Shown here in pieces: positions 13,701 through 22,515 of a stretch of 64,000 nt of DNA. The DNA comes from Myrica gale (taxonomy: Eukaryota > Streptophyta > Magnoliopsida > Fagales > Myricaceae). The position numbers were made by a program, and so were the translations under genes. The notes beneath the pieces were generated by a model. That model did no database searches. It saw only the letters and a list, made by a program, of their open reading frames with translations, and was not told the origin of the DNA. Within the stretch, counting starts at the first letter, position 1. Every line of letters begins with the position of its first letter. Location of the stretch: positions 10,731,001 to 10,795,000 of the forward strand of contig OZ005612.1 in the NCBI GenBank assembly GCA_963930655.1. Reading direction: 5' to 3'.

Positions 13701-16700
13701 GTCCTGGACAGTGTCATCAGTAGCATAAAAAATGCATATAGAAACTGAAACACAACAGGAACAGGGGCAATAGACCAGAGATCAAATTCCTGTTTTCACG
13801 CTAATATAATAATCTGAAAAATAATCACAACTTACGTTGAAACAGGAGTTGGCTGCACAAGAACCTTACCAGACTGCACCAGCACCAAGCAAAAAAAAGC
13901 AACCATTAATTTGATGCACCAAGGCTAATCCGAAAGCAATTCATGATAACCAGAGAAGTAATTACCAGTTCTAAGGACCCCAATCACATGCTGGGAAGCC
14001 ATACAGTAAAAGAAGCTTAGACTTACATACTCACCCAGTGGAATTTATGTTCATCAAACAAAACTGACTGAGATCTCCCAGGTTTACAAAGTTAACATTG
14101 AGAATCCGTAGAAAAACCCATCAGATAAATGCTTAAAGATCTTGGATATAACTTGAAAACAAATGTGACTTTCCATGCTTCTTTCCCAAGTAACTCACAA
14201 AATGCAATGAAATAACCAGCAGTTGAAGAAAGCAAATCATAATTGTAAATACCTCCCCCTTGAAGCCAGGAGGCTTAGCATAAGTGGATTCTCCAGTCAC
14301 AGCATTATAGTAGTAGACAACACCTGCCTCCGTCTTGTGGGCAGTCCAGGCATCTAACTGTTCATTAACAGCAGCCCCATCATGGGTTCCCACTTCTTCT
14401 ACATGTTTCCTACTATCTGCAACACCACCGCCCCCCCCCCCCAAAAAAAATAATAATAAAATGGCATCAATATCATGAGAAAAGAATTCCACAACTTCAA
14501 TGAGGAAGAAAAAAAGGTCATACATTGTTTCATCAGTAAGTTAGTACAAAACCATGGGCTTACCAATATCCGGAGGAGGCAATTCTGCTGGCATCCTCAA
14601 CGTTCCTGCCAGAGCATGACCAGAAGCACTAGAGGACATAGATACTGCTGGTGAAGTTTCCAAAGGGGTAACACCGGGAGGTTGAGAATCAGGTAGCGAA
14701 ACAGATGGGAGAGGCATACCACACGCTGGCAAGGGGAAGAGACCAGGAAAAGCAGCGGGGTATGGCTGGAAAGGAGACCTAGGTATGCCACCCATCTGTG
14801 GGAACTGCAACCAGATTCCCTGAGGGGGAGCAGCCATAGCAGGAAAGGAAGCATAAGGAGTACAAAGTTGAGGCTGAACAGCTGAACTTGATACAGTGGG
14901 AGCTGTGGGCGTATTAGGTCTCACTACAGCTGAAGAGGAAGAATCCATAGCAGCAGACGGAAAATTAGAAATTGGGACAGATGGTGCTATTCCAGGGGGT
15001 CCGGGTGTCCCACGAATTCCAGGCATTCCAGGAGGCATAAAAAACAAAGGGGCAGAGGGCATCCATGAAGTTACTTGGCTCAAGTTAGGTATTGAAGATA
15101 CAGGAATGATAGAACTTGAAGTAGAATCATTAGGCAATGAAACAGACAGGGAGATAATTGATGTAGATGACAAGGTACCAGCTTCTTGCGCAACAGCAGT
15201 CAATGTTTTCTGGAATCAACAACAAAATCAGAACAGCTCTAGAATAGGCAGAGATCTAAAATGCAGTCCTTGGGTTTTAACATGATTTAATCACTTCCTT
15301 TTTTTTTTTTGATGACGAGGAAATTCCCCAAAGCCGGACCCTTTTGGCCCAACCCTGAAGTACAAACCCCGACCCACTGAACCGACCCCACAACCCAGGG
15401 AGCAGATAAGTCAAGGGCGATAATGGGGATGTTGGGGCTCGAACTTGGGACATGTTAGAACCCAAGCCGAAGCCTTACCACCACACCAAACCCTTGGGGG
15501 TGATTTAATCACTTCCTTTGTTTTCAAACAATGGATTTTTTTTTATAAGTAAGTAAAGCTTTATTAAAAGAAAAGGAAACGAGACAGTACAAAGACTGTA
15601 CTGAACCACAGCTACAACAAGCAAGCTAGAAAACTAATAAAATCGCTGAAGTCTACAAAAGGGGAACCCAACACCCCATTAGCCCACAGAAACAAGGTCT
15701 GCATCAGATTTCCCTTCAAACATTCTAAGGAAAGTTCCACATCTTCAAAACAGCGTCCATTCCTTTCCCTCCAGAGGCTCCACCAAATGCATAATGGAAT
15801 CATTTTCCACACAGCCAACGCCAAAAGATTGTCGAACTTTCTCTTCCAACACTTCAACACCCCCCCCACCCTCTTAGGCATCACCCAAGGATAGTTGACG
15901 ATACTAAGCACGTGCACCCACAACTCTTGTGTGGGGCAGAGGCGAAACAGTTCTGCAATCTCAGATGCTTATTGCTTTGCTTCGAGGCGGTGTCGGGATT
16001 GAGAGTTAACCTTTCAAAGACGGAAGTTATTCCAGTTGGGGATGTGGGCAATGTTCATGAGTTGGCTGCTATTTTGGATTGCAGAGTTTCGTCGTTGCCT
16101 ACCACCTATCTTAGGTTACCGTTGGGGGCGCGTTTTAAGAGCAAACATATTTGGAACGACATTATTGAGAGAACAGAAAGAACGTTGGCAGGTTGGAAAC
16201 GCAGCTATCTTTCGAAGGGAGGTAGACTCACGTTGATCAAGTCTACTCTCTAGCCTCCCAACCTATTTTTTGTCTCTCTTTCCTATTCCATTGGGAATTG
16301 CCAAAAGATTGTAGAAGATCCAAAGGACATTTTTGTGGGGGGGCGACGGTCTCAAGCACAAGTTTCATCTTGTCAATTTTGGGAGAGGGTTTGCTCCCCT
16401 TTGAGTTGCGGAGGGCTGGGTTTAAGAAGACTTCATTTGTTCAATAGAGCTTTATTGAGCAAGTGGTTGTGGCGTTTCGCCTTGGAGAGGGATAGTTTGT
16501 GGCGGGCTATTATTGAGGATAAGTATGGCAGCGTTTCAGGAGGATGGAGAACTCATGTGATCCATAGTTCCTATGGTGTGAGCCTGTGGAAGCACATAAG
16601 CAACGGATGGACCTTCTTTTGTGGGAACATTCGTTACATTGTGGGGTGTGGTCTTAGCGTCAGGTTTTGGCATGATCTATGGTGTGGAGAAAGGCCTTTG

Positions 16701-19700
16701 AAGTTTGCTTTCCCCATCTTGTTTTCTCTTGCTACCCACAAGGATGCGGTCGTAGTGGATTGTTTGGAAGACGATTTCGGTTATGGGGTGTGGAATATTC
16801 AGTTTGCTCGAACTGCCAATGATTGGGAGATTGAAGACTTTTCTGCTTTCTACTCATTGTTGTATTCTATGGTTCTTAGGAGAAGGGGTGACGATAAACT
16901 GTTGTAGCAAGGTACTAAGAATGGGGTCTTCTCAGTTAAGTCCTTGTATGGGCTCATTGTTGGGGGTTCAGGTGAGGTCTTTCCGTGGAGGCAGATCTGG
17001 AAGGTCGTTGTCCCGCCTCGAGTGTCGTTCTTCGTGTGGGTAATGGATTGACCCCGGAGTTATTTACATTCTGAAAATTGGTCCTTCAATCAGGTTTTGG
17101 TCCAAAACATTTAACCAACAAATTCCAGTTAAACAACTCATCTAATCCAAGAGACCCATAGCATGCCCACATGCATATAGGGACATGTAGCACAGGTATC
17201 CAAGAAAAGCAAAAAGGAAAAAATAAAAAATAAAAACAAAAATAAGAGCAAAATAAAAAATAAAGCTAAAATTAAAACAAACAATAATGGAACAAAAAAA
17301 ATAAAGAAACAAGGTTACCAAACAAAAATTGAAAACAACAAGAGAAAAAAAGAACAAATTTTTTTTTGATGAATAACTTCTAATATTTTTTTTTGATAAG
17401 TAAGCCAGTTTTATTAAACACAAAGGAAAACAAGGAACAACGGAGTCACCAGTACAAGAGAATGTACTGAGGAACTCCAAAAAAAAAAACCCCTAGAACA
17501 GGTCTAAGAGAACACTCCCCCCACACGCCAACAAGAAAAATAAAAGCACCCCCACAAAAACCCGCGCTAAGTCTTCCGAACGATGAATAACTTCTAATAT
17601 GATTAGAGAAAAAGAAGAAGAGAAGAAAGAGAGTGAGAACAGTACAAAGGCTGTACGTAACTCACTCAAATCATACAAATAAAGTAGCTAACAAAATCGA
17701 CAAAATCTAAAAAAGCCCCCCCCCCCGTGACAGCAGTAGCCCAAAAGTAAAGGAAAAGTAAAAACATGTCCTTCAACTGAGTCAAAGAAGTAGCAGAATC
17801 CTCAAAGCAGCAGCGATTGCGCACTCGCCACAAACACCACCAAATACAAAATGGAATCATATTCCAAATCACGTTAGCCAATGGATCCTCAAAAATCTGA
17901 CTCCAACATTGCAAAACATCCCCCACCCATCGAGGCATAACCCACGAAAGCTGAAAGATACAGAGAACAAAATCCCACAATCCTTTCGCCACCGAGCAAT
18001 GAAGAAACAAATGTTCAACAGATTCTACAGCTCCTCTGCATAAATAGCACCAGTCAATCATACAAAGTCCCCTTCGACGTAAATTATCAATTGTCAGAAT
18101 TCTGCCATGCACTGCTTCCCACACAAAAAACGCAACCTTCGTGGGGACTTTGGACCCCCACACCACACGCCAAGGAAACAAAACCGAACTAACACCACGA
18201 AGAAAAGCATAAAAAGATTTAACAGTGAAACCACCCTCTTTAGATCCCAACCAAACCATCTTATCAGAACCCCCTCTCCTAACCACATTTGCTTAAAGAG
18301 TGTTGAAGAAAGATATAAACTCCTCCAACTCCCAATCATTAGCACATCTTGTAAACTGAACATTCCACCCCAAACTGTCAGATCCAACTTCCATGCAATC
18401 AACCACCCAAGCAAGAGGGAACTGAGAAAAAGAAAAAACAGTGGGGAAAGAAATAGAAAGGGGTATATCCCCACACCAACGATCATTCCAAAAACTAATA
18501 TTATGCCTGGAACCCACCACATAACAAATATGCTCAGAAAAGCATCCCACCCCATAGAAATATGTTTCCACAAGCTGACACCATATGAGCCACGCACGTA
18601 CCTCGTACACCAACCACCATCCTGAACATCATATTTAGCCACAATAATCCTCCTCCAAAAACTCTCTCTCAAGAAAAAAAACTAAAAAAAAAAAAAACTG
18701 GATGTTGGGAGGAATCCTCCTCACCCCGTGTGGGGTGGAGGCCAAAGGCTCCTACTTTCCCACCTAACGCCTTTGCCCCTAGTGCACCAAGCTGGAGGGA
18801 AGGGCTTCAGTCCTCCTACTGTGCACCATGTCCCCTGTGGAAGAGTGCAAGATAGTGGGAAAAGGACCCCCAACCCATCTTCTTCACCACACAAGGTAGA
18901 GGTCAAGGGTTCTCTCTCAACGTTCACCACGCCGCCATGGTGTGCGAGAGTTGAGTGAGAGGAAGGGGATCCACCTTCCAACCCTGCACTCACCCCCACG
19001 TGATGAGCACTAAGTGGGAGGGAGGGAGGATTCACTGCGGGCCTATCTCACAAACCAACCACCTGGGGTGAAGGGTAAGGCTTCCCCCTTTAAACAAAAG
19101 TATAACAGATGTTCTACCTCGTAATCATCTCGTCTAGTCAAAACATCACATTTATTGTCAAATCCATTGGTTTTTCATGGACATGGGGCATGCCACATAT
19201 CACTCTACATATGTAACATACAACATGCAACATGATGTTTTGACTAGACGAGAGGATTACCACTTATTGTCAAATCCATTGGTTTTTCATGGACATGGGC
19301 CATGCCACATATCACTCTACATATGTAACATACAACATGCAACATGATGTTTTGACTAGACGACAGGATTACCACATATTGTCAAATCCATTGGTTTTTC
19401 ATGGACATGTGGCATGTCGCATATCACTCTACATATGTAACATGCAACATGAAGCTTTGACTAGACGAGATGATTACAAGGCAGAACGTCTGTTATACTT
19501 CTGGACAGAAATCTGACATGTAAAACAGAGTGATATTAGATCTCATCGTCTATCGACTAGTGTTAATTTTCCTTAACATAAATGAAAAAGAACAAAATTA
19601 AAACATGATTCAAACAGACAGAACCCATAAAAACTATAGTACCTAGATATAGGTCATTGCATAACAAAGATTTTTCCAACATGCAATCTCTCTAGGCAAT

Positions 19701-20540
19701 TTAAACAATAACATTTCAGAAGTAAACTCTTCGTCAAATCCACATGCGAAAATTGGCTTAGTGTTTGGCCTTCTCCAACATATATGCCAAAATCCTCCAC
19801 ATTCATTGATAGAGAGAAAGAGAGAACGATCAAGGAACTAGAAGAAAACAAGTATTCGGTGACAACTTCCAAATTGGTGTCAGTATTTCCAAAAGGTTCC
19901 TTAGTAATCAAGATGAAAACCAACTTCTCATGACACGCACTGTAGCAGTAGAGTTCACCTAAGAGAACTGTGTACTCAGAAATATGACCCTTACCGAACT
20001 AGATTGGAACTGCTGATTACTAGGGAAACCAACACTACTCTGCGAAATGTTGTATGAAAATGAAGGACCAGAAGATGAAGACAAGTCCGGAACTGACGGT
20101 TGAACCACCGCGGGAGATGTAGTTGGATTTAACGTAATGACCTGAATAAGAAATAAACATAAACCAATTCCAATCAGAGAGTCAAAAATATCACACTCCG
20201 AAATGCTCGTGTATGAGTCAGAAGACCAATATAAATAGGGACTTACAGAACTAGGCAATGACTGCCGAGAGCTTCCAGAAGCGGTGCTAGCATTTGAAAG
20301 CACACTGTAGGAGAAAGAAGGTCCAGGAGCATTAGCAAATCCTGCTTGAGCAGGTCCTAGCATTGAACCACTTGGTACTGAACGTAAACCCTTCGAGGTA
20401 GGTGTAAATGCACCTGGAACAGAAGCGGCAGCAGTTGGAGTTGAAGGGCCACTAGATGACATTTCAGCAGATGGACCAGGTACAGATCCTTGAGGAGTTG
20501 ATGGCTGTATTTCCTGCGCTAACCAAGCTGGCGAGGTCAT
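2365..20540 (-). CDS. PRP40C: PRP40C-like pre-mRNA-processing protein (WW/FF domains), 3' end outside window
   Basis: Nuclear splicing or transcription-coupled scaffold of the PRP40/TCERG1 family. In this family, WW domains bind proline-rich partners and FF domains bind phosphorylated RNA polymerase II tails or spliceosomal factors (family knowledge). Exons read by me, minus strand: 20540-20247, 20141-19995, 15209-14564, 14416-14253, 13873-13836, 12267-12189, 10711-10277, 7775-7692, 5842-5702, 5542-5436, 4259-4136, 2508-2365. All junctions are GT-AG and keep one frame for 801 codons. Domains: Ser/Pro/Gly-rich residues 1-380; WW1 about 384-414; WW2 about 436-466; FF1 about 592-652; FF2 about 663-715; FF3 about 725-790. 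The order matches Arabidopsis PRP40C. Remaining FF region and stop lie left of base 1. No in-frame stop or frameshift was seen, so the gene looks functional despite TE-filled introns. The start is the first in-frame ATG, just after a possible 3' splice site. Confidence 0.9.
2745..3436 (-). mobile_element. LINE ORF2 C-terminal fragment, sense to the host gene
   Basis: The frame at 3438-2914 encodes [33 protein letters not shown], then [18 protein letters not shown]: the zf-RVT module of a plant LINE with its Cys/His ligands. The equivalent of IPSCIWWHLWREING follows in degraded form down to about 2745. No clear A-tail or TSD is visible. It sits in the intron between exons 11 and 12 of the PRP40C-like gene and resembles the LINE at 1-1749. 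Confidence 0.82.
3437..4135. other. Intron sequence, no recognisable feature
   Basis: Rest of the exon 11/12 intron. Short open stretches lack any family signature. Nothing supportable seen. Confidence 0.5.
4260..5435. other. Intron 10 of PRP40C-like gene
   Basis: About 1.2 kb of moderately AT-rich intron between exons 10 and 11. I recognise no repeat or gene in it. The short intron 9 (5543-5701) carries a GGGA-rich run and a G-run near 5634-5668. Confidence 0.55.
5843..7691. other. Intron 8 of PRP40C-like gene
   Basis: Holds a GA microsatellite (about 6146-6169), a 106-bp tandem duplication (annotated separately) and otherwise unremarkable AT-rich sequence. Confidence 0.55.
6288..6483. repeat. 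106-bp tandem duplication, about 1.9 copies
   Basis: The segment beginning AGTCCGAATATCAGTCATCA at 6288 recurs at 6394. The second copy stops near 6480. Copies differ by only a base or two, so the duplication is recent. A shorter sub-block (GAAGACAAATCCCAACTAGT) occurs three times. Confidence 0.85.
8229..9738. mobile_element. Foldback-type MITE with long inverted arms, interrupted by a second MITE
   Basis: The left arm at about 8229-8395 (AATATGTTAGTCCCCGTGGT, then CAAATCAGTCCCCAGAGTAA) reappears reverse-complemented at about 9060-9190. The outermost part reappears at about 9710-9738. Arms are diverged but align for over 130 bases. The space between the arms is AT-rich with no ORF. The right arm is split by the inner element at about 9197-9710. 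It lies in intron 7 of the PRP40C-like gene. Exact ends and TSD are uncertain. Confidence 0.72.
9197..9710. mobile_element. Inner foldback MITE, about 130-bp inverted arms
   Basis: The left arm starts GCTAAAATTACTCC and continues TTGGTCCTTGGGGTTTTCGC, CAGTTTAGTTCCTCCATTCA. The right arm (about 9582-9710) is its reverse complement with scattered changes. A shorter GC-richer centre contains a second small inverted motif around the ACGCTGACTCGACTC block. No transposase. Inserted in the right arm of the outer MITE. Confidence 0.75.
9743..10276. other. Intron 7 remainder
   Basis: AT-rich intron between the nested MITEs and exon 7. No gene or repeat recognised. Confidence 0.5.
10277..14416 (-). 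CDS. PRP40C: PRP40C-like exons 4-7: two WW domains and acidic linker
   Basis: Exon 4 (14416-14253) encodes WW1, with the first Trp in [12 protein letters not shown], the YYYN core and TYAKPPGF; the second signature Trp is replaced by Tyr. Exon 5 (13873-13836) is only 38 nt ([12 protein letters not shown]). Exon 6 (12267-12189) and the start of exon 7 (10711-10277) encode WW2: [19 protein letters not shown], then SSWQIPSE, with both signature Trp residues and the Pro. Exon 7 then gives a charged linker with an acidic Ser/Asp run ([13 protein letters not shown]) and the first helix of FF1 (KEECITQFK). The exon 7 donor is GTCTTT, weaker than the others; joining to exon 8 restores a canonical FF domain. 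Confidence 0.9.
10712..12188. other. Intron 6 of PRP40C-like gene
   Basis: About 1.5 kb of intron, AT-rich, no TE signature that I can support. Short ORFs here lack codon-level conservation cues. Confidence 0.5.
12268..13835. other. Intron 5 of PRP40C-like gene
   Basis: About 1.6 kb of intron. No transposon protein, inverted-repeat or tandem-repeat signature seen. Confidence 0.5.
14564..20540 (-). CDS. PRP40C: PRP40C-like exons 1-3: low-complexity N-terminus
   Basis: Exon 1 (20540-20247, 98 codons) starts [18 protein letters not shown] and ends at a GTAAGT donor. Exon 2 (20141-19995, 49 codons) follows a TTATTCAG acceptor and ends at GTAAGG. Exon 3 (15209-14564, 646 nt) starts [11 protein letters not shown] after GATTCCAG and ends one base into a Gly codon at GTAAGC. 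The protein is rich in Ser, Pro, Gly, Ala and Met (stretches such as [16 protein letters not shown]), typical of a disordered PRP40/TCERG1 N-terminus. Intron 2 (19994-15210) is 4.8 kb and carries a SINE, two LINE insertions with a third LINE tail nested inside one, a GC-rich block and a foldback element. Confidence 0.88.
15302..15500 (-). mobile_element. tRNA-derived SINE with A-tail and 19-bp TSDs
   Basis: Flanked by identical 19-bp repeats TGATTTAATCACTTCCTTT at 15283-15301 and 15501-15519. On the minus strand the element starts CCCCCAAGGGTTTGG. A-box-like TGGTGTGGTGGTAAGG lies at 15488-15473 and a B box AGTTCGAGCCC at 15445-15435, spaced as in tRNA-derived pol III promoters. It ends in an A-run (T-run at 15302-15310 on plus). 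Length about 199 bp. No ORF, as expected for a SINE. Located in intron 2 of the PRP40C-like gene, same orientation as the gene. Confidence 0.9.
15538..17041 (-). mobile_element. Twin-primed (5'-inverted) LINE insertion
   Basis: Bounded by an 8-bp direct repeat AATGGATT (15530-15537 and 17042-17049). From the A-tail (T-run at 15538) to about 15926 the minus strand encodes the LINE C-terminus ([19 protein letters not shown]...SFLACLL). From about 15927 to 17041 the plus strand encodes the upstream RT and linker region ([14 protein letters not shown]...LPLGARFK...[12 protein letters not shown]) up to PRVSFFVW. The 5' segment is therefore inverted relative to the 3' segment and about 47 codons are missing at the join. 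This is the classic product of twin priming during target-primed reverse transcription. All frames carry stops. Confidence 0.88.
17050..17354. other. Intron sequence, possible half-MITE
   Basis: Begins with GAAAATTGGTCCTTCAATCA-type sequence resembling one arm of the MITEs elsewhere in the window, then a very A-rich stretch (17215-17354). No second arm found. Confidence 0.3.
17355..18690 (-). mobile_element. 5'-truncated LINE, hit by a second LINE fragment
   Basis: The minus strand from 18672 encodes [19 protein letters not shown] and [16 protein letters not shown], then (from 18286 on) [33 protein letters not shown] and [18 protein letters not shown] (zf-RVT), ending [10 protein letters not shown] near 17669. 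The 3' UTR reaches a T-run at 17359-17367 (A-tail on the minus strand). Two overlapping frames indicate a frameshift near 18290. A 195-bp LINE tail interrupts the 3' UTR. It lies in intron 2, sense to the gene. Confidence 0.87.
17387..17581 (-). mobile_element. LINE 3'-end fragment nested in a LINE 3' UTR
   Basis: Flanked by exact 19-bp repeats GATGAATAACTTCTAATAT (17368-17386 and 17582-17600). On the minus strand it ends AATAAAACTGGCTTACTTAT then A's, the same 3' box seen in the LINEs ending at 1749 and 15538. Only about 190 bp of 3' UTR was copied (extreme 5' truncation). Confidence 0.9.
18700..19080. other. GC-rich block of unknown origin in intron 2
   Basis: About 380 bp much richer in G+C than the surroundings, with imperfect internal echoes (CACCCCGTGTGGGGTGGAGG; CACCACACAAGGTAGAGG). 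Short ORFs exist on both strands but none resembles a known protein. Origin unclear. Confidence 0.4.
19098..19500. mobile_element. Foldback element: 50-bp terminal inverted repeats around a 111-112-bp minisatellite
   Basis: The left end (AAGTATAACAGATGTTCTAC...) and the reverse complement of the right end (AAGTATAACAGACGTTCTGC...) match at 45 of 50 positions. Between them about three direct repeats occur with period 111-112 bp (the motif TATTGTCAAATCCATTGG has its G at 19158, 19269 and 19381). Each repeat unit ends with GATGTTTTGACTAGACGAG, which is the inner half of the terminal repeat. No ORF and no clear TSD. Located in intron 2 of the PRP40C-like gene. Confidence 0.8.
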
Positions 20541-21070
20541 ATTTTATCTGCGCACACCCAAAGTAAACAAGAGTCCCCAACCATACAAGTTATATGCATA
20601 TATATTCGATTTATGAAGCCTCTTCCAGCCAGCAACTCCCTCCCCCCAAAATATCATATTCATCAACCCTAAAAAGTGAGTATCAAATTGAGATTTTGCT
20701 AACCTCACCATTTTCCCGATCGGCAACCGAAACTTTAAAATCGAGTCTCTAGGTCGTCCATACGAAGCGCTCCATATTGTCCTTCCATTTGGGATTTTTC
20801 TTGAGTGGCGTTTCACTGTTGCGATGAGAACACAGGAAAGAGGTGAGAAAACAACGAATGCAAAAGTCGAATTGCTTGGAGAAAAAAAGAAAAAGGGGGA
20901 AGAATTAGGGCTCGGCGTAGAGTTTAACAGTGGCTTTACAAAAGCTAATTTGTAATACCCTCTTAATTAAATGTTTGCCAAGTAAAAAGTTTAAAAAATT
21001 TGAGCTGGTAGGCGAAATTTTTTTACTTTGACAGTTTACCAGCGTAAAACAACTTTTAGAATGCATAAGT
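20541..21070 (-). promoter_or_regulatory. 5' leader and promoter region of the PRP40C-like gene
   Basis: Directly upstream of the ATG at 20540, a TGTGCGCAG 3' splice-site-like sequence suggests a leader intron. About 20740-20900 is richer in G+C and contains the likely first exon, including a small upstream ORF. AT-rich DNA follows to the long solo LTR at 21071, so the gene has at most about 500 bp of its own upstream sequence. No TATA box can be assigned with confidence. Confidence 0.5.
20735..20788 (-). CDS. Possible 17-codon upstream ORF in the 5' leader
   Basis: ATG at 20788 opens MEGQYGALRMDDLETRF then TAA (20737-20735), upstream of the main ATG. If the leader intron starts at the GTGAGG just downstream, this uORF stays in the mature leader and could modulate translation. 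Length and position only; no conservation evidence is available here. Confidence 0.3.
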   Translation of the reverse strand: MEGQYGALRMDDLETRF

Positions 21071-21642
21071 TGTGAGACCCCAACTTTTTCTATCTTTGTA
21101 AAAGAATTATGACTCCTTAAGATGTGCTCTAATTATTGCGGAAGACAGGTATAGGGGAATTAATCTAAGGTTATGTCCAGGTGAAGATTTCCCCTAGTAT
21201 TTTGTGTATCTATAATTTTAATTGAATTGATATGTTGTTTATAGTTTGACAATATTGAAGTTGAGTATTTGGGAATTTAGTGAAATAATTGGAGGGTCAT
21301 AATTGGGGTGTTGGAATAGGAAGATTTTTAGCACCCTGTTTTTAGGTGACATTGCGCTCGACCAGCGGGCAACTGGCGCTCGAGCAGGACCAGTTAAAAT
21401 TCCATATATGATGAATTTGGAGTTCCAATTGAAGACTTGTGAACCCTAACATTGAGGAAAGTTGTATAACCTTAGTTAAGAAATTTATTGAGGTTAAGAT
21501 GGTGGGAAGTCGATAGACATTAGCCCAGACATGGTATGATGTAAAGTATTGAGTAAGGGATAGCGTAAAGGAATTTTATTGAGGATGTATGTATGGATAA
21601 ATTAATTTCAAGTTATGTTTAGGGGGATTTTTCCCCTAACAT

Positions 21643-22501
21643 TGATGAGAATCCGAGCAAGACCTTGAATGAAGTAGTACAGCCGGTTACGAGAGCCCGA
21701 GACAAGGAGTTCAAAGATGCACTCGTTGAACTCAGTAAAGAGATATGGGCCCAAGCCCATTTGTGGAGGCCCATTCAAGATGATGCACACTCTAGAAGGA
21801 TCCGGCCAAGAGACAAATATGGGACTATTCTAGAAGATTCAGATTGCATGGCTATTTTAAGCTCCAAATCATTTCCATTCATGGTCTTTGACATGATGGT
21901 CGGCCACCACCCTATTGCCATGTGAAGAGTGTTTTATTTAAGACAATTAGGGTTTAGTTCAGCCATGTGGGGATTTAGTTCGGCCAAGATGTCCTTCTTA
22001 GGAGAGATTGTTATTTTGGTCGAGTATTATCATATTTCATAGTTAGAGTTCTATTTTAGGCGTCCAAATGTTAGTTAGGCAAGCAAGGGTTTGTTTCCTT
22101 AATTGCACTCTTTGTTTTAGGTAAGCAAGGATTTCTTTCCTTGTTCAAAAATGCCTTACTCGACCAGCCCTTGTTTCCTAGGTTAGATTTATTTCCCTGT
22201 TATTTCTAGCTTATAAATAGGAGCCTCTTGCATTGTAATTCGAACAACTTCGATGAATATATTTTGTGAGGTTTAATTCTCTTTGCTTCTTTGAAGAACT
22301 TCTCGAACTTATCGGGATTTTCCCGTGGCGTTCAACTCGACTTATCAAACGGATTTCCATCCCGTTTGTGGCGTCTTCACCATACCGAGGTTCTTGTTTT
22401 CCTAAGCAACGGGTCGAGGTTCCATTTGAATCCATCCTAGAAACGATCTTGGGTTCCCTATAGTTGTTGGGTCTCGTTACAGGATAACGAGGTTCACATC
22501 A
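21643..22501 (+). repeat. 5' LTR of the chromovirus (859 bp)
   Basis: Begins TGATGAGAAT, ends GGTTCACATCA. The first 250 bp repeats the terminal coding sequence of pol (VTRARDKEFKDAL...). A TATA-like TTATAAATAGG lies at 22211-22221, about 290 bp before the LTR end, a plausible U3/R promoter. Confidence 0.92.
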
Positions 22502-22503
22502 TT

Positions 22504-22515
22504 TGGTATCAGAGC
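22504..22515 (+). promoter_or_regulatory. Primer-binding site, initiator tRNA-Met type
   Basis: TGGTATCAGAGC two bases after the 5' LTR; complementary to the 3' end of plant initiator tRNA-Met, the usual plant retrotransposon primer. Confidence 0.93.

Noticed and set aside
14896-15285. 129-codon plus-strand ORF
   Set aside because: Antisense shadow of PRP40C-like exon 3; the minus frame has matching splice sites and continues in the WW exons.
15277-15465. Minus-strand ORF of 62 codons
   Set aside because: Lies across the SINE and its TSD; no protein signature.
15435-15488. tRNA gene
   Set aside because: A and B box similarity only; no cloverleaf can be drawn, and the A-tail plus 19-bp TSDs show a SINE.
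18721-19035. ORFs on both strands in the GC-rich block
   Set aside because: Overlapping ORFs on both strands caused by high GC; no recognisable domain.
20544-20816. 90-codon minus-strand ORF just upstream of PRP40C-like exon 1
   Set aside because: Ends four bases before the start codon region and has no similarity to the family; probably leader and leader-intron sequence.
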